Of a stretch of DNA of 64,000 nucleotides, positions 10,845-21,853 are shown one piece after another. The notes beneath the pieces were generated by a model. The model did no database searches. It had not been told where the DNA came from and worked only from the letters and a program-made list of their open reading frames with translations. The stretch spans positions 48,918,303 to 48,982,302 of the forward strand of contig CM044856.1 in the NCBI GenBank assembly GCA_024500155.1, written 5' to 3'. Numbering within the stretch: position 1 is the first letter of the stretch; every line of letters starts with the position of its first letter. The translations under genes and the position numbers were made by a program. This stretch comes from Chenopodium formosanum. Taxonomy: Eukaryota > Streptophyta > Magnoliopsida > Caryophyllales > Amaranthaceae.

Positions 10845-12440
10845 GCTATTATGAAAATAAAAATCTAAATGCTTAGCATCATTTCCTAAGACACTTAGTT
10901 ATTTATATCGAGTTGCATTTTAATAAAAAAATCTAAATGCTTAGCATCGCTTCCTATGTTATTTAGTTATTTATTGCATTATACGCTAAATTTTTACCTC
11001 AAGGCAAAAAATTGGCAAAATAATGGAATTATTTATAGTATTTAGTTTCTCCATGACGAACTAATACTATGTTATCCTAATTGCATGATACTATGTTCTC
11101 CATGACAATGTAGTACATACACAACACAAAACATGTTTCAAAATTGCACAAAAACAATAGATCGACGCATCATGGCATATTTTACAAAGATCTACAACCA
11201 ATATGTCATCATTTCAAGTGCAAAAGAACAACATGAACAACAAAGAGCACCATTTACCAAGTAGTACCAAAAATGGTGATTTGCTTTATTCTTCACCAAA
11301 TCATGCAATTTTTGTCTCAAATCGCTCACAAACACACATACACACATATGCAAGTAAATTCATGGCAAGAATTTCAACATGAAACCCAAAATCAAAAATT
11401 CCCCAAATTGACTTTTTAGGGTTTTTACATGAAATTATTTGAAGCAAATTTAAGACAAGAACCAAAGGAAACTTAGATAGATCCTTGTGGAGAACCAAAA
11501 ATGAAGAAAATAGCAAAAATTTAGAGCTAAATTGATGAAAATTTGAGCTCCAAAATTCGTAAAAACGTGAAGCCACCAGATCAGCCGCCGCGACACGGTG
11601 AGCAAGTACCGTGTCCCGGAGATTATATCCCGTGTCATGGGGATTCCAGGAGTCACGAGCTCCGATCAAACAGCAACAAGCTCTGAACAGCAGCACATCA
11701 GTGAGCAGCAACAAAATTTCAGCAAAAGCAAAAAAAAAGAAAAAAAAAGGGAAACCCGCAGAACCGCCGTGTCACGGGAAAGCAGTCCGTCTGCCGGGAA
11801 AATAAACCGTGCGCCAGTGACTAGCTGCCGTGGTACGGAAATCTGGGAAGTTTAAATTGAAAAATGGAGATGATAAGTGTGAGAAGGAGAAAAAAGAGAA
11901 ATAGGGAATGAAAAAAATGGGAGCAAATTCTGATATTTAAAGCCAAAAAATAATCGTTGCACGACCCCGTTAACGTTCCACATTTCACGTTATTGAGTAA
12001 CAGTGTTCAGGCGCGTGGAACAAAGCGCGTGGGATTTTTGTGCCAAAAAAATTCCCGTGACACGGGAATTTCTCCCGTTTGACGGCAATCCTGAACCATG
12101 TCGCGGGATTTATCCACATGGCACGGAATTTAGGCTTTTGTCCTGCACGTCCCTTGAAGCGTTCAGCAAATATTCCTGGCTTTTTGACTAAAATTGCGCA
12201 ATTTTCCGCGCAAATTGGACAGTTAATTTTTCAGTAAAATTATGCGGAAAATTCTAACTGACGGTTGAAGGGTATCAAAACTACTATTTTGCCCGTAAGA
12301 AGCGTCAAAATCAATTTTTTCAATAATTTAAACACCTAATATGGTCAGATAATCGACTTGAAGGTGTGAATCATCTGCGGCCCACGTTCGGGGATAATCG
12401 AACCATCATGCACTTGCAAATTTCAGTGATTACAGTAGTT
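10845..12440. other. promoter-side and spacer region of the PMD gene, with palindrome clusters
   Basis: No credible gene. 10857-10956 holds a direct duplication of aaatctaaatgcttagcatc. 11585-11830 and 12050-12130 hold iterated near-palindromes built on ccgtg-acacggg and related forms (cccgtgacacggg at 12054-12066), the same motif as at 7696 and in the LTR at 13480-13740. The small ORFs across these clusters are by-products of the repeats. Confidence 0.5.
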
Positions 12441-12875
12441 GTCGGCTTTCCTCAAGCATGGAAAGCGTTATCGGTGGATTTTTCTTCAAGTATAGAAAAC
12501 CGCCAAGTCGGCTTTCCTCAAGCATGGAAAGCATTATCGGTGGATTTTTTTTCAAGTATAGAAAACTGCCAAGTTGGCTTTCCTCAAGCATAGAAAGCGT
12601 TATCGGTGGATTTTTCTTCAAGCATAGAAAACCGCCAAATTCCTTTGTCGGCTTTCCTCAAGCATGGAAATCATCATCGGTGGATTTCTTCAAGCATAGA
12701 ATGACACCAAATTCATGCGTCGACTTTCCTTAGGCATGGAAAGTATCATCCGGTAGGTTTCTTCAGGCTTAGAAAACTACCAAACTCATCAGTCGGCTTT
12801 CCTCAGGCATGGAAAGCGTTTCAACAAACGTCATCCGGTGGATTCCTTCAAGCATAGGAAGCTGCCAAACTCATT
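12441..12875. repeat. tandem 66-bp repeat, each unit made of two hairpins
   Basis: Three exact-length units (12441-12506, 12507-12572, 12573-12638) and three more diverged ones (from 12647, 12719 and 12792). Each unit contains GCTTTCC-loop-GGAAAGC and GGTGG..TTTCT-loop-AGAAA.CCGCC; the loops are versions of TCAAGCAT. Lies just upstream of a polypurine tract, the usual place for tandem repeats in Ogre/Tat 3' UTRs. Confidence 0.85.
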
Positions 12876-13063
12876 TGTCACCGATACCCTGGTGCCAGAT
12901 ACGTATTCTATCCTTTTACTCTGTTATATTTGGAATTAACATTTTTCTGCAGGTATCGGCCTATACAGAGTGATTTAGGATCGCAAAACATCTTAAATCA
13001 TTCTCCGTCCCTATCGACTTCTTTGACTATCGTTTTCGAAACTGACGTTTCTACAAACTCAGT

Positions 13064-13078
13064 CAAAGTGGGGGCTTC
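13064..13078 (+). other. polypurine tract (Ogre-type)
   Basis: CAAAGTGGGGGCTTC directly precedes the LTR start TGTAGACACC. The same tract with TAAC precedes the LTR at 40489. Confidence 0.7.
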
Positions 13079-13479
13079 TGTAGACACCTTAAAATGTCTC
13101 CCCAAAATCAAACCCGATGATGAACAACCTTTCACCGCCACTATTGGCGGGTTTAGTTTTTAATTGCGAGAGTGCTTAAAAAATCGTATTTGATTAAATT
13201 CGTATTTTTGAATAGTCCATGGATTAGTCTTGATGTTTGGTAAAAACATAGTTTTAAATGCAGCCCAAACTTATTATTTAATTTTAGCCCAAACCTTTTT
13301 TATTTTATTGTTTTATTATTTATTTTTGGCCCAAATCTTTTATTTATTTTATTTACTTATTTTCTTATTTTAGCCCAAATAATAATAAATCAGGAAAAGG
13401 CCCGAAATTATCAATCAGCACTTAAAATGCTGAACGAAATTAATGTTAAAAAATGTATTTAGACAGAAAAGCGAACTGA

Positions 13480-13745
13480 AAATTCCCGCGCCACGGCAGC
13501 AGTCCACCGTGTCTTGGGAAACTTTCCCGTCTGACGATGGGATTTCCCGTGACACAGGAAACTTGCTGTGACACGGGAATTCCCGTGTCCTTTCCGCGTA
13601 AACCCTTAACGCGTTTTCTCCCCCGTTTACTAAATATTTCCCACGTCACACAAAATTTGCGCCGTGTCACGGGAATGTTTCTTGTCTGACGGTGGGATTT
13701 CTTATGTCACAGTACAGTTTTCCGTGTCACAAGATACTTTTTTAA
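13480..13745. repeat. near-palindrome cluster (CCGTG-CACGG type) in LTR U3
   Basis: Repeated forms such as cccgtgacacagg, ctgtgacacggg, ccgtgtcacggg and ccgtgtcacaag lie within 270 bp directly upstream of the TATA box at 13794. Same core as 7696, 11585-11830 and 12054. Confidence 0.65.
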
Positions 13746-13793
13746 GGTTTTTATCATTTTAGGGTTCCGTGTGTCCCCTCAACACATTTTTTC

Positions 13794-13801
13794 TATAAAT
13801 A
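13794..13801 (+). promoter_or_regulatory. LTR TATA box (Ogre-type, plus)
   Basis: TATAAATA followed by cccc; about 715 bp into the LTR, just downstream of the palindrome cluster. Confidence 0.6.
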
Positions 13802-14668
13802 CCCCTTCATTTCTGATGTACGGGGCATCAATTAATTCTCTAGTTTTTTCTCTCTTCTATGCTCTAGCCTAAACACTAGCCTACCCTTTTCCTTTCAAAA
13901 TTCCTTCTTCAATCACTCCTAGGAGTCCATACTTTACTCGTGGTTCTGTCCTTAAGCCAAGGCGTGAAAGGTAGAACTGTTTGAGGGTTTGACCCCAAAT
14001 CAACTCTACTTTATTTAGTTTAATTTAATTATTTTTTATTATTATTTCATTGAAGTTACTAACTCGTTTATTATTTTGTAGTTGCAAACAAACAGAATCA
14101 AAGTAAGAATTATGTTCCTTTTTTTTCTATTATTTTTCTAACGATTTTTGTATTGTTGGAATTATTGTTAAATTGCTTCCAATATTAATGTTTACTCTAT
14201 TACTTTTATGATCACCATATTGCATGTTCAAAGGGAATATGTAATTGAAAATCACGCCTAATAAGATAATTTGGATAACCGGTTTAGGATCCTTTTTAAT
14301 CTTATTGTTTAATCAAGTGATCACAAATATTTTAGAATTATATGTTGCATTAATAATCAACCAATTTAGCTTAATAATAGTTTGGAGCAAATTGAATATT
14401 TTGTTTATATGCCTTTGAGATCGCATAAATCATTTTTCACTATAAGAATCGAGTAGAGGCCAATACGGGCGAATGAGACTCCATGACTCACTTCGTACTA
14501 TCATCTCCGATCCTCCTTTTGTGGTTCCGAATTATATGGAGTTAGTAATCTCATGTATTATGAATGGGGTGTAACCTTCACGGGTCAAACGTTGTTGCCT
14601 ATTGTTGTCCCTTATCGTGGTTGCCTTTTATGATCCGTGAACGGTTTACAAGTTCCTTAAAAACTTGT

Positions 14669-14678
14669 TGGCGGCTCC
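14669..14678 (+). other. degenerate primer-binding site
   Basis: TGGCGGCTCC after the LTR. The Ogre-type PBS usually starts TGGCGACTC; here A has become G. The same site reads TGGCGACTCC at 41788. Confidence 0.5.
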
Positions 14679-14721
14679 CTTCTTTCCTTGTCCCTTATCG
14701 TATTATGTCAATTCCCACTTC

Positions 14722-15018
14722 TTATGAGTGCCAAGCATATTCACCACATGCTTTTAACGTAGGCGCACATCGAGCGACGCCTACACCTAGCAAGGCCTCG
14801 AACTCACCGGGTAGGGGGACATTTTCGTCCCCTTTAAACAAGATAAGATGGTGGTTAGAGTCCCAATGGTTGACTGCGGCATGAAGAAAATCAAAATTAA
14901 TCACTAGTTGCATATAATTCAATAGAGGGTCTAAGTGGTAAATTTTGAAAGTTTGTTTGTCCTCGGTTGAAAGGGAAGTAACCCATTGCTTCAAACGTTG
15001 TTCAAAGGTCTTCACCAT
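14722..15018 (-). pseudogene. Ogre ORF1-like protein, N-terminal fragment
   Basis: ATG at 15018; 98 codons (MVKTFEQRLKQWVTSL...). It aligns with the fragment starting at 7545: both have a short N-terminal helix, then FLHAA.NHWDS / FLRAALDYWSP and LPGEFEALLGV / LPEEFGAIFGF. It sits downstream of a minus-strand LTR and PBS (15787-15795), the normal place for Ogre ORF1, and is cut at about 14720, where sequence of the facing plus-strand element begins. Tail residues after LLGVG are probably out of frame. Confidence 0.5.
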
Positions 15019-15020
15019 TG

Positions 15021-15024
<4 letters not shown>

Positions 15025-15064
<40 letters not shown>
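15025..15064. repeat. 40-nt poly(A) run
   Basis: Uninterrupted A tract; on the minus strand a poly(T) that ends 6 nt before the ATG of the ORF1-like fragment. Probably slipped replication in a leader. Confidence 0.8.
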
Positions 15065-15067
<3 letters not shown>

Positions 15068-15786
15068 AGAGAGATTAATTTTCTTTAGTTTCTTATGATA
15101 TTACTAGGCAAATGAATGTGAGATGATCAAAAGCCTACACGAAACCACATTTAAATAGACCCAAGAGGGGCAAATTTTTGGCAAATTTGGCTCAAAGGAA
15201 AGTTCACCAACAGGTGCCGCGCGCAACTCATGAGTTGCGCAAGACATTCGCGCGCAACCAATTCACATGCTCACGTCTTCCCTGTCGCAACATGTGAATT
15301 AGATTTATTTCTGTATTTTGGCTCATATAATGACGGAATCTTCACGAAATCTTAAGGCAAATCATACGCTTTCCTTTTAGCCCTTTGTGTCCCTTTTCTT
15401 TCCTACTTTCTAATTTTCTTTTTATTTTTTTTTTATTATTTTCTTACTTCCTTATTTTCTTTTTCATTATTATTATTATAATTATTTTCGTATTTTCTTA
15501 TTTCTCTTTTTCTTCCTTTTTCCTTTCTTTTCTCCTTCATTTTTCGAGTTTTGGTTATTTTTTCGAGGGGGGGTAAGTCGGGAACTCTTTCCCTCCCTTG
15601 AAATTTTTTTGCTTAAGTTTAAAAAATAAAAATAATATTAAATACGTACACATGGAAACAAAAAAAGATTATAATAATGATGACATATTGTAGGTAATAT
15701 TTCAAGCGTTAACCCCTAGCTTGAACCCCACTATGATCATACACTAAAGTACGGTGGCGTCCAAAGGGAAAGAAGATAGAGCAAAA
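15065..15786. other. 5' leader of a minus-strand Ogre-type element
   Basis: Between PBS and ORF1 in that element. 15215-15290 carries the iterated core gcgcgcaac / gttgcgc, and 15370-15560 is T-rich on the plus strand. The layout (ORF1, palindromes, T-rich tract) copies that of 7545-8040. No gene. Confidence 0.5.
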
Positions 15787-15795
15787 GAGTCGCCA
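15787..15795 (-). other. primer-binding site (Ogre-type)
   Basis: Minus strand TGGCGACTC, directly following the minus-strand LTR end (aaaacttgT). This start of the PBS is characteristic of Ogre elements. Confidence 0.6.
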
Positions 15796-16189
15796 ACAAG
15801 TTTTAGGAACTTGTAAACCGTTCACAGGGTGAAGGTTACACCCCTTAACTATCCAAGAGATCGTCAACTCCATAAGGTCTTGAACCAAATAGGGTTCTGG
15901 GATAAAGGTAAATATCCAACCTAAAAGAGATTGAACTTGCCCTAATAATAGGCCTCTACTTTATTCTAATCATATTCATGTGCGCTTTTTGACTAACATG
16001 CAATCAATAGGTTTAACCTTAAACCTGTTTATCTATGGTGGTTGAATATTAATGCACAAATAAATCTATTATTGGCGATCACTTGAATCATAATCAAATT
16101 AACCCTAAACAAGATTATTATTTATCTTATATAAGCGTGATTACAAGTATAAAATTCCCTTTAAACATGCATAAAAGGTGTGATCAAGC

Positions 16190-16330
16190 AATAACAATAA
16201 ATATCAAGCAACATAATAATAATCATCACAATAATAATAATAATCATAAAATTATAATAATAATAATATGCATAACCATAATCATGAATCATAAAAATAA
16301 TCATAATCATAATTAATAATCATAAATCAT
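16190..16330. repeat. AAT/CAT microsatellite tract
   Basis: Runs of (AAT)n and (CATAAT)n, e.g. caataataataataatcat, within the minus-strand LTR. Confidence 0.75.
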
Positions 16331-16927
16331 ATTAAAGCATAATAATAGCAAGATCCTAGGCATGATACTAAAAAGATTAATAACAAACCCTAGCATGTCA
16401 CTAAACAATAAAGATCAAAGCTTTAACCCTAACATGATACTAACAATCATAAATATTAGGAAGAAAATAGGAAGCATCGCAGGAATCATAACAATCATAC
16501 TTGATATTAAAGTTACCCTAGACATGATACTAGGAATTTATTGTTGTCACCCTAAACATGATACTAGGAATCATAATAACAACCTAGACATGATTTCTAT
16601 ATCATAATATCAATTCAAACAATTAAAGCACTTACTTGGGTGCCTCGTATCTCTTTCTAATAACAAAATACACACATTAGTAACTTCAAAGAAAATAATA
16701 AATAAAACAATAATTAAACCAAATAATGGAAAGAGAGATTTGGGACCAAACCCTTAGAAATTAAACCTTTCACGTCTAGGGCGAAGGCAATTTCGAATAT
16801 GGCTAGGTGTACCTAGATCTAATAAATGCGGAATTTTGTATATGAGAGAGGCTAGTTTAGAAAAGAGTTGGTGAATCAAAAAAATCTTGATGAGAGTTGG
16901 TGAATCAAAACGGAGTTTTTACGACGA

Positions 16928-16935
16928 TATTTATA
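16928..16935 (-). promoter_or_regulatory. LTR TATA box (minus strand)
   Basis: Minus strand TATAAATA, just downstream (in that strand) of the ggcgcc cluster at 17000-17080. Confidence 0.5.
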
Positions 16936-17617
16936 AAGAAAATCAGCCAAAAAGATAAAATATCAAAAACAGAGTTCTGACGCAGATAAAAAATAATTAG
17001 CACCAACGCTGGCTATTGGCGCCAGGCGCTAAGCATAGCGTCAGGCGCTACAGCTGGCGTTTGGCGCTGATTCAGAAATTCACGCGTTTTCTTAAAATCA
17101 GATAGAAATTGTCGTACAGGAGGATAAAATCGTATTTTTCTCAAAAAATGTTCTTTGATTCTAATTAATACTCTAAAAGGTCAACAAAAGTCAATTTATC
17201 AATGCTAATTGAATTAGGAATGAAAAGAACCTTCTAGAAGAATCTAGAAGACTAAATTCCTAATTGCATTAGGAATGATAAATCTATTAGGCCCTCCCCT
17301 AGATTATTGGGTCCAGTTCATTAAATTGGCCATAACTTCCTCAATATTCATCGGAATTGAGCTTATAATATATCGTTGGAAAGCTCTTGTCAAGCCCCAT
17401 CCAACTACACTACTATTGGACCCATTTCATGAACCAACCAAACTGGATTGACTGTTTTCTTAAAATAATTTTTCAAAAACAGAGAGAAGAGAAAAGAAAT
17501 TAAAACTATCCGCAACACTAGACTTTCCACACTTTCACTTCATTCGATTATGATTTGACGCGAAAGGTACTCATCACTAGGTTTGGTTTTGGGGAGACAC
17601 AAATGGGTGTCTACACA

Positions 17618-18496
17618 TATATACAAATGTGTCATATGTACAACAATGCAAAAAAAAATATGTACATCTATTTCCTAAAAAAAATATATATATATATATT
17701 TTTAATATGTGTACAAAAAAAATCAGGGTACTCGGCGAGTACTAGACGGTTGCTACACATCCTGCAAAATCCAAAACGAAGATTAATACATGAAATGTAA
17801 TAACTTCGTTGAAAAGAAAAAGAAAGAAAACTTACTGGATCATCCGATGATCAAGGTATGACAAAGTCACGAGGGCTCTCTAATAAGCAGGTCAGAAAGC
17901 ACATATAGTCCTCACCATGTCGTTCACGGTTTCCCGCGCGGAACCTGTTCCAAGAATACAAGGACAGTTAGTAAACAAATGTATATGAAACAAAAATTAA
18001 TAGAAATGTTTAAGTACATATATAAAAAAGACATACCGACTCAACTGTCTCAGGTACAAACGGTATCCCCTCATCATCCTCTTTCGAGGGCGAACTGCCT
18101 CGTGAGGACCTCCTAGAACCTCCTTAGCATCGACAAATGAAGGCGAGTCCATGCTATGATAGATAGAGTTTCTTTATTAGTTTATTTTTCCTAAACTAAA
18201 CTAATATATCTGTTCTAGATTCATTTCGGCAGCATAGACTGCCGATAGGACAAAACACAAAAATCGAATGCCACCCATACTTGGGGGCTACGATACCTGC
18301 ATTTAAACTCAGTAAATGGGAGCTTTTAACCCCCACAAAAGCCATACTATACCAGTTTTGAATAAGCATTCAAGGGATTGTATTTCAAATTCTCAAAGAA
18401 TCAACTATTTCCAGGCGAATAATAATAGCATTAGCACAATTATCGTCTACCAAACAATCTTGAAGTTCGAATATGGCAAAATTAGGCTAAGTATAC
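17618..18496. other. flank of the copia element; possible spliced minus-strand gene remnant
   Basis: Left flank of the copia insertion. On the minus strand, ATG near 18152 is followed by an Arg/Ser/Asp-rich stretch, a plausible GTATGTC donor near 18036 and a TTGGAACAG acceptor near 17945. The following reading MVRTICAF.PAY.RALVTLSYLDH is broken by TGA and TAG. It could be the 3' end of another antisense accessory gene, but I cannot identify it. 17680-17700 is an AT repeat. Confidence 0.3.
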
Positions 18497-19628
18497 TGTT
18501 GACTCAAATGAACAATACAAGAGGGGGGGTGAATTGTATTGTTGAGGAACTAGGGTAACTTTTGCAAAATTCTTAAATAAATTTAAACAAAAACTTTAAA
18601 GTGCAAGAGAGATTTTACGTGGAAAACTTCTTAGCCCTAATCAAGAAGAAAAACCACGACCACTAGGGATTTTAAACTCAACTCTTAATAATAATAGGGC
18701 AAACAACCTATTACAAATTAAGACTCTAAACTTAAGTTCCTCAACGAACTTAAGTTCCCCCTCAACTGATCCCTCAATCAGTTAAGCTGTCGAATCTCTC
18801 TCTTTCTCCTTGCTTCACTCAAAGCAATTTCACACTCTAGAGTTTACCCAAACTCTACCCCAATACAACTCAAGATAAAACTTCTAAAGATGCTAAGTAC
18901 AAAGACACTCAAGGACTTAAGTGGATTTTTGACTCTTTTAGAAAAGCTAAGAATTGTAATGCTCAAGTGTGCCTTTCAAAATAGAAAACTAATTCTATTT
19001 ATACTAGAGGAAATCAGTTGAAAACTCCCACGTCTGCCTTAACTCTCACTACACCACAAATCCCATGAAACTAGGAAGTGCAGTTCGTGGAGGCTTGGGC
19101 AACAAGCTGAAGTATATTGAAGGAAGTAGTTTACTGCTTCCTCAAATTTCGCAACCTACTTGACCAAGTAAAAGATCCGTTTAAAAAGAGTTTTCAAAAG
19201 AGATTTTACCAAGTCAGATTTTCCAAAATATTAGGACAGAATTAAAACAGAAAATCTTTAAGTAAATGTTTAAAAGATAATTTTCCGAAATTAAAATAGA
19301 ATCTTTTTAAACAAGGAAAATAAGATCTTTATAAACTAAAATTAAATCCACTTAAAATCCCATCAATTAACAAAGTACTTAGCATATATACAAGAAGCCT
19401 AAAATAAATAATAAAGTTACAATAGACTTCTTGGAACTCAGTGAAGCTTCGACTCTGGAGCTTCAGTTCCTCACTCAAGGAACATGGCTTCAACTCTAGA
19501 GCTTTAGTTCCTCACTCAAGGAACTTGGCTTCTGATTGTCTTCTATGCTCATCCGAAACTCTTCCTTTGACCTTGTTCCATGCTCCATTCTGACTCTAGA
19601 ACTTCGTTACATATAAAACCTGTCAACA
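18497..19628 (-). mobile_element. copia 3' LTR
   Basis: Ends with inverted repeats TGTTGA ... TCAACA in plus orientation. The first 636 bp match 38471-39132. The far boundary at 19628 rests only on the terminal inverted repeat, because the other LTR is truncated. Confidence 0.75.
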
Positions 19629-20163
19629 CATCAAAGCTAATAGACAAATGTTAAAGCCCTTATGGGTTTGCTTTGGTTCCTTGAGTCATCATCAAAACTT
19701 AAGATTAAAAATATTCCCCCTTTTTGATGAATGACAAACCTAAGCAAACTCATAAATTAAAAATGAAAGACAATCAGAAAAATAAAATGAACTAATTTTA
19801 GATGGAACTTAATATTATACCTTCTAGTTTTTAGATGGATGGAGAGCTTGTCAACAATTGAGTTTGCCTTCTTTTCCCCCTTTTGGCGTTCATCAAAATT
19901 AATGCACACAAATATATATATCTAAACATAGCACCATGATAATGGTTTGTGTCCAAAGCATAGAACAAAGCACATATAGGCATAAATAGTATGCAAATAG
20001 TCAGAAAGCAAGCATGCAACATCCATATAAACAAACTGATGTTCCTCCAGAACATCCAAAAACCAACAAAATACCCTGTTTTAAGTGTTTACAGACCAAA
20101 AGAAACAAAGTGCAATCCAGACCAAGTTCAAAGATAAACAGTTTGATAATAAGAAAAACTGAG
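19629..20163 (-). other. copia 3' untranslated region with polypurine tract
   Basis: Between the extra-ORF stop (TAA, 20166-20164) and the 3' LTR. The minus strand has AAAAAGGGGGAA at 19725-19714, a typical copia polypurine tract, though about 90 bp from the inferred LTR start. No gene. Confidence 0.5.
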
Positions 20164-21346
20164 TTAGGTTTCAGGGGCAGAGGATAGATGCTCTTCTCCT
20201 GCTTCTTCTGCTGGAACTTCTTCAATAACCAGATCCTCCAGCTTCTTCAAAAGATCTGACTGCCCTTGAGATATTGTGGAGTTGCTTTGCTGTACTGCTA
20301 ATGTGAGCTCAGTAGAAGCCTTTGCCAAGTCTGACACCATCTTCTCTAGGGACTCAATCCTCTGAACTAGAACAGGCTGAGCATCAACAAGCTTCTGCAC
20401 TGTATCCTTGAGAGCCCTCAATTGTAGAGTAGAGCTGACAGAACCAAGACCAGTCAACCCCACCTCATCTTCTACTTGAGCTGCAGCCTCAGCGAAAGTG
20501 CCCTGTTCCCCCTGAACAAAAGTTCTCTCTTCTCCCTTATCATCACATAAATTCACTACAGCAGTAGATTCAGCCTTGTCCTTTCCTTTTGGCCTAAAAG
20601 CCAACCTTGTACTCTTCCTCTTTCCAACACTAGGAGCACTCTTTGCAGGCATTATGAGTACTTCCTTAGCCTTCTTTTCTCCCTCACCCTCACTGTCCTC
20701 TCCCTCCAGCCATCTATCCAACTCCTCTTCCTCCATTTTCTTCACACTACCTTCATCCTGCTTGGTTTTTGTGAGAGATTTGGAGAGGAATTGGGTTACT
20801 CCATTTACAACAGTTAGGTTTCTGGTCTCAAGGGTTCTTGGTATTATGGCTAAATGAACAAAGATAAACAGCAATTTTTGGATAGGAGAGAACAGGTTAT
20901 GGTTGGTTTTCACTTTGGAAGCTTTACCTCCAATTGACTCAACAATCTTATCAATGGAAACACCATCAACACTTAATTCAGTTTCACCTTTAAAATACTC
21001 ATCAAACCCCTCATTAGGAGTTCCAAACACAGCACCCAAATCATCAGCATCAAAACTAATTTTCATATTTTTGACTCGGCTAGTACACACACCATTCACA
21101 TTCTTAAAATTTGCACAAAATTCTTTTAACGGAGCATGAGCAATTACATTGTCATAACATTCACTAAACAACTTAACCCAATTTTGAGCTTCAAGAATAT
21201 CAAGAAGTTCAGTGTACTTACTCATCTCACCCCACTTGAGATTAATGCAGAGACCAGCGATGAATCGATCAGAGCTTGCTTCAAGTCTCTTGACAGCAGG
21301 TGACTTCGATTTTTCCCCCTGAATCGGTTCACCGAGTTAATACCCC
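20164..21346 (-). pseudogene. extra ORF (env-like position) of the copia element, C-terminal part
   Basis: The open part from 21225 is 353 codons (MSKYTELLDILEAQNW...). In-frame sequence continues upstream to about 21330, so ATG 21225 is internal. Visible features: an N-terminal globular part with SFDADDLGAVFGTP, a hydrophobic segment LLFIFVHLAII, an acidic stretch (EEELDRWLEGEDSEGEGE), a basic KRKSTRLAFRPKGK patch and a C-terminal coiled coil (LQLRALKDTVQKL...RIESLEKMVSDL). SIRE-like elements carry an extra ORF with a C-terminal coiled coil at this place; its role is not established. The Tat insertion at 21347 separates it from its N-terminus at 32595-32838. Confidence 0.65.
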
Positions 21347-21348
21347 TG

Positions 21349-21427
21349 CCACGTGGTCCAATCAGAGGGTGACACGTGTTAGCCTCAGATTGGTCCAAAA
21401 TGGACCAACCCCTGTTCGACACGTGTC
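21349..21427. promoter_or_regulatory. three CACGTG G-boxes plus CCAAT in LTR U3
   Basis: CCACGTGG (21349-21356), ACACGTGT (21372-21379) and GACACGTGTC (21418-21427), with ccaatcag between and a perfect 7-bp inverted repeat TTGGTCC/GGACCAA (21390-21408). G-boxes bind plant bZIP/bHLH factors and are the core of ABA-response elements. Confidence 0.6.
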
Positions 21428-21545
21428 ATTCCAGAGATAGAAGGGAAAAGGCGGCCTTCAGGCCCAAATCCCGAGAAAGTCGGAATACGGTGCAGCCCAC
21501 CAATGATTAGGGTACAGTGACCTAATCAGGGGAAATTCCCAAGGA

Positions 21546-21559
21546 CCCTATAAATAGGG
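21546..21559 (+). promoter_or_regulatory. TATA box inside an inverted repeat (Tat 5' LTR)
   Basis: CCCTATAAATAGGG: the TATA box is embedded in a 6-bp perfect stem with a 2-nt centre. Repeated in the 3' LTR near 32320. Confidence 0.65.
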
Positions 21560-21822
21560 GGATGTCCCTCATTTTGAGGACACGTTTTTGACCATTTATT
21601 ACAACTGTATTCTCTGACACCAGAGAAACCTCTGAGCTTGGAATCCGAGCAGATACCCACCTAAATTTTCGTTCTCTTTATCCCGTTTCAAGTTACTAAC
21701 TTGTGCGTCGGAGGCGGAGCACCACCCAACAGGTGTCTCCGTTGGTTTTGCAGGTACAGCTCACTGCGGATCAGTCTTCGTGTTGTAACTCTCCCGAGGG
21801 ACAAAAAAACACCCAAAACATT

Positions 21823-21840
21823 TGGCGCCGTCTGTGGGGA
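21823..21840 (+). other. primer-binding site of the Tat element
   Basis: TGGCGCCGTCTGTGGGGA, two nt after the LTR. The first nine bases match the 3' end of tRNA-Asp, and this PBS string is common in Tat elements. Confidence 0.75.
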
Positions 21841-21853
21841 GAGTACCTCGAAG

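Larger units (their letters stand above)
13079..14667 (+). mobile_element. Ogre-type LTR, plus strand
   Basis: Begins TGTAGACACC after a polypurine tract. It has a palindrome cluster (13480-13740), a TATA box (13794) and ends in the phrase gttccttaaaaacttg before TTGGCGGCTCC, a degenerate Ogre-type PBS. Its first 60 bases match the start of the minus-strand LTR at 17617 (TGTAGACACC... GTCTCCCCAAAA.CAAACC), and its end matches that LTR's end, so both belong to one family in opposite orientation. The exact 3' boundary is inferred. Confidence 0.6.
15798..17617 (-). mobile_element. Ogre-type 5' LTR, minus strand
   Basis: On the minus strand it starts TGTAGACACCC at 17617, has a palindrome cluster (17000-17080, ggcgcc/ggcgc forms), a TATA box (16928-16935) and ends before the PBS. 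AT-rich microsatellite sequence, (AAT)n mixed with CAT, fills 16190-16330, and an iterated ctagNcatgatactag-like phrase runs 16355-16600. Small ORFs here are low-complexity artefacts. I see no gene. Confidence 0.6.
21347..21820 (+). mobile_element. Tat element 5' LTR
   Basis: 474 bp matching 32121-32594, ending CAAAACA before the PBS. The 3' copy starts 20 bp earlier with TGTTTAGGG after its polypurine tract; the corresponding 20 bp here (21327-21346) do not match well, so this end is eroded. Confidence 0.85.

Noticed and set aside
12430..12733. Overlapping ORFs on both strands at the 66-bp repeat
   Set aside because: The unit length is a multiple of three, so any open frame is simply repeated. 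It is non-coding 3' UTR.
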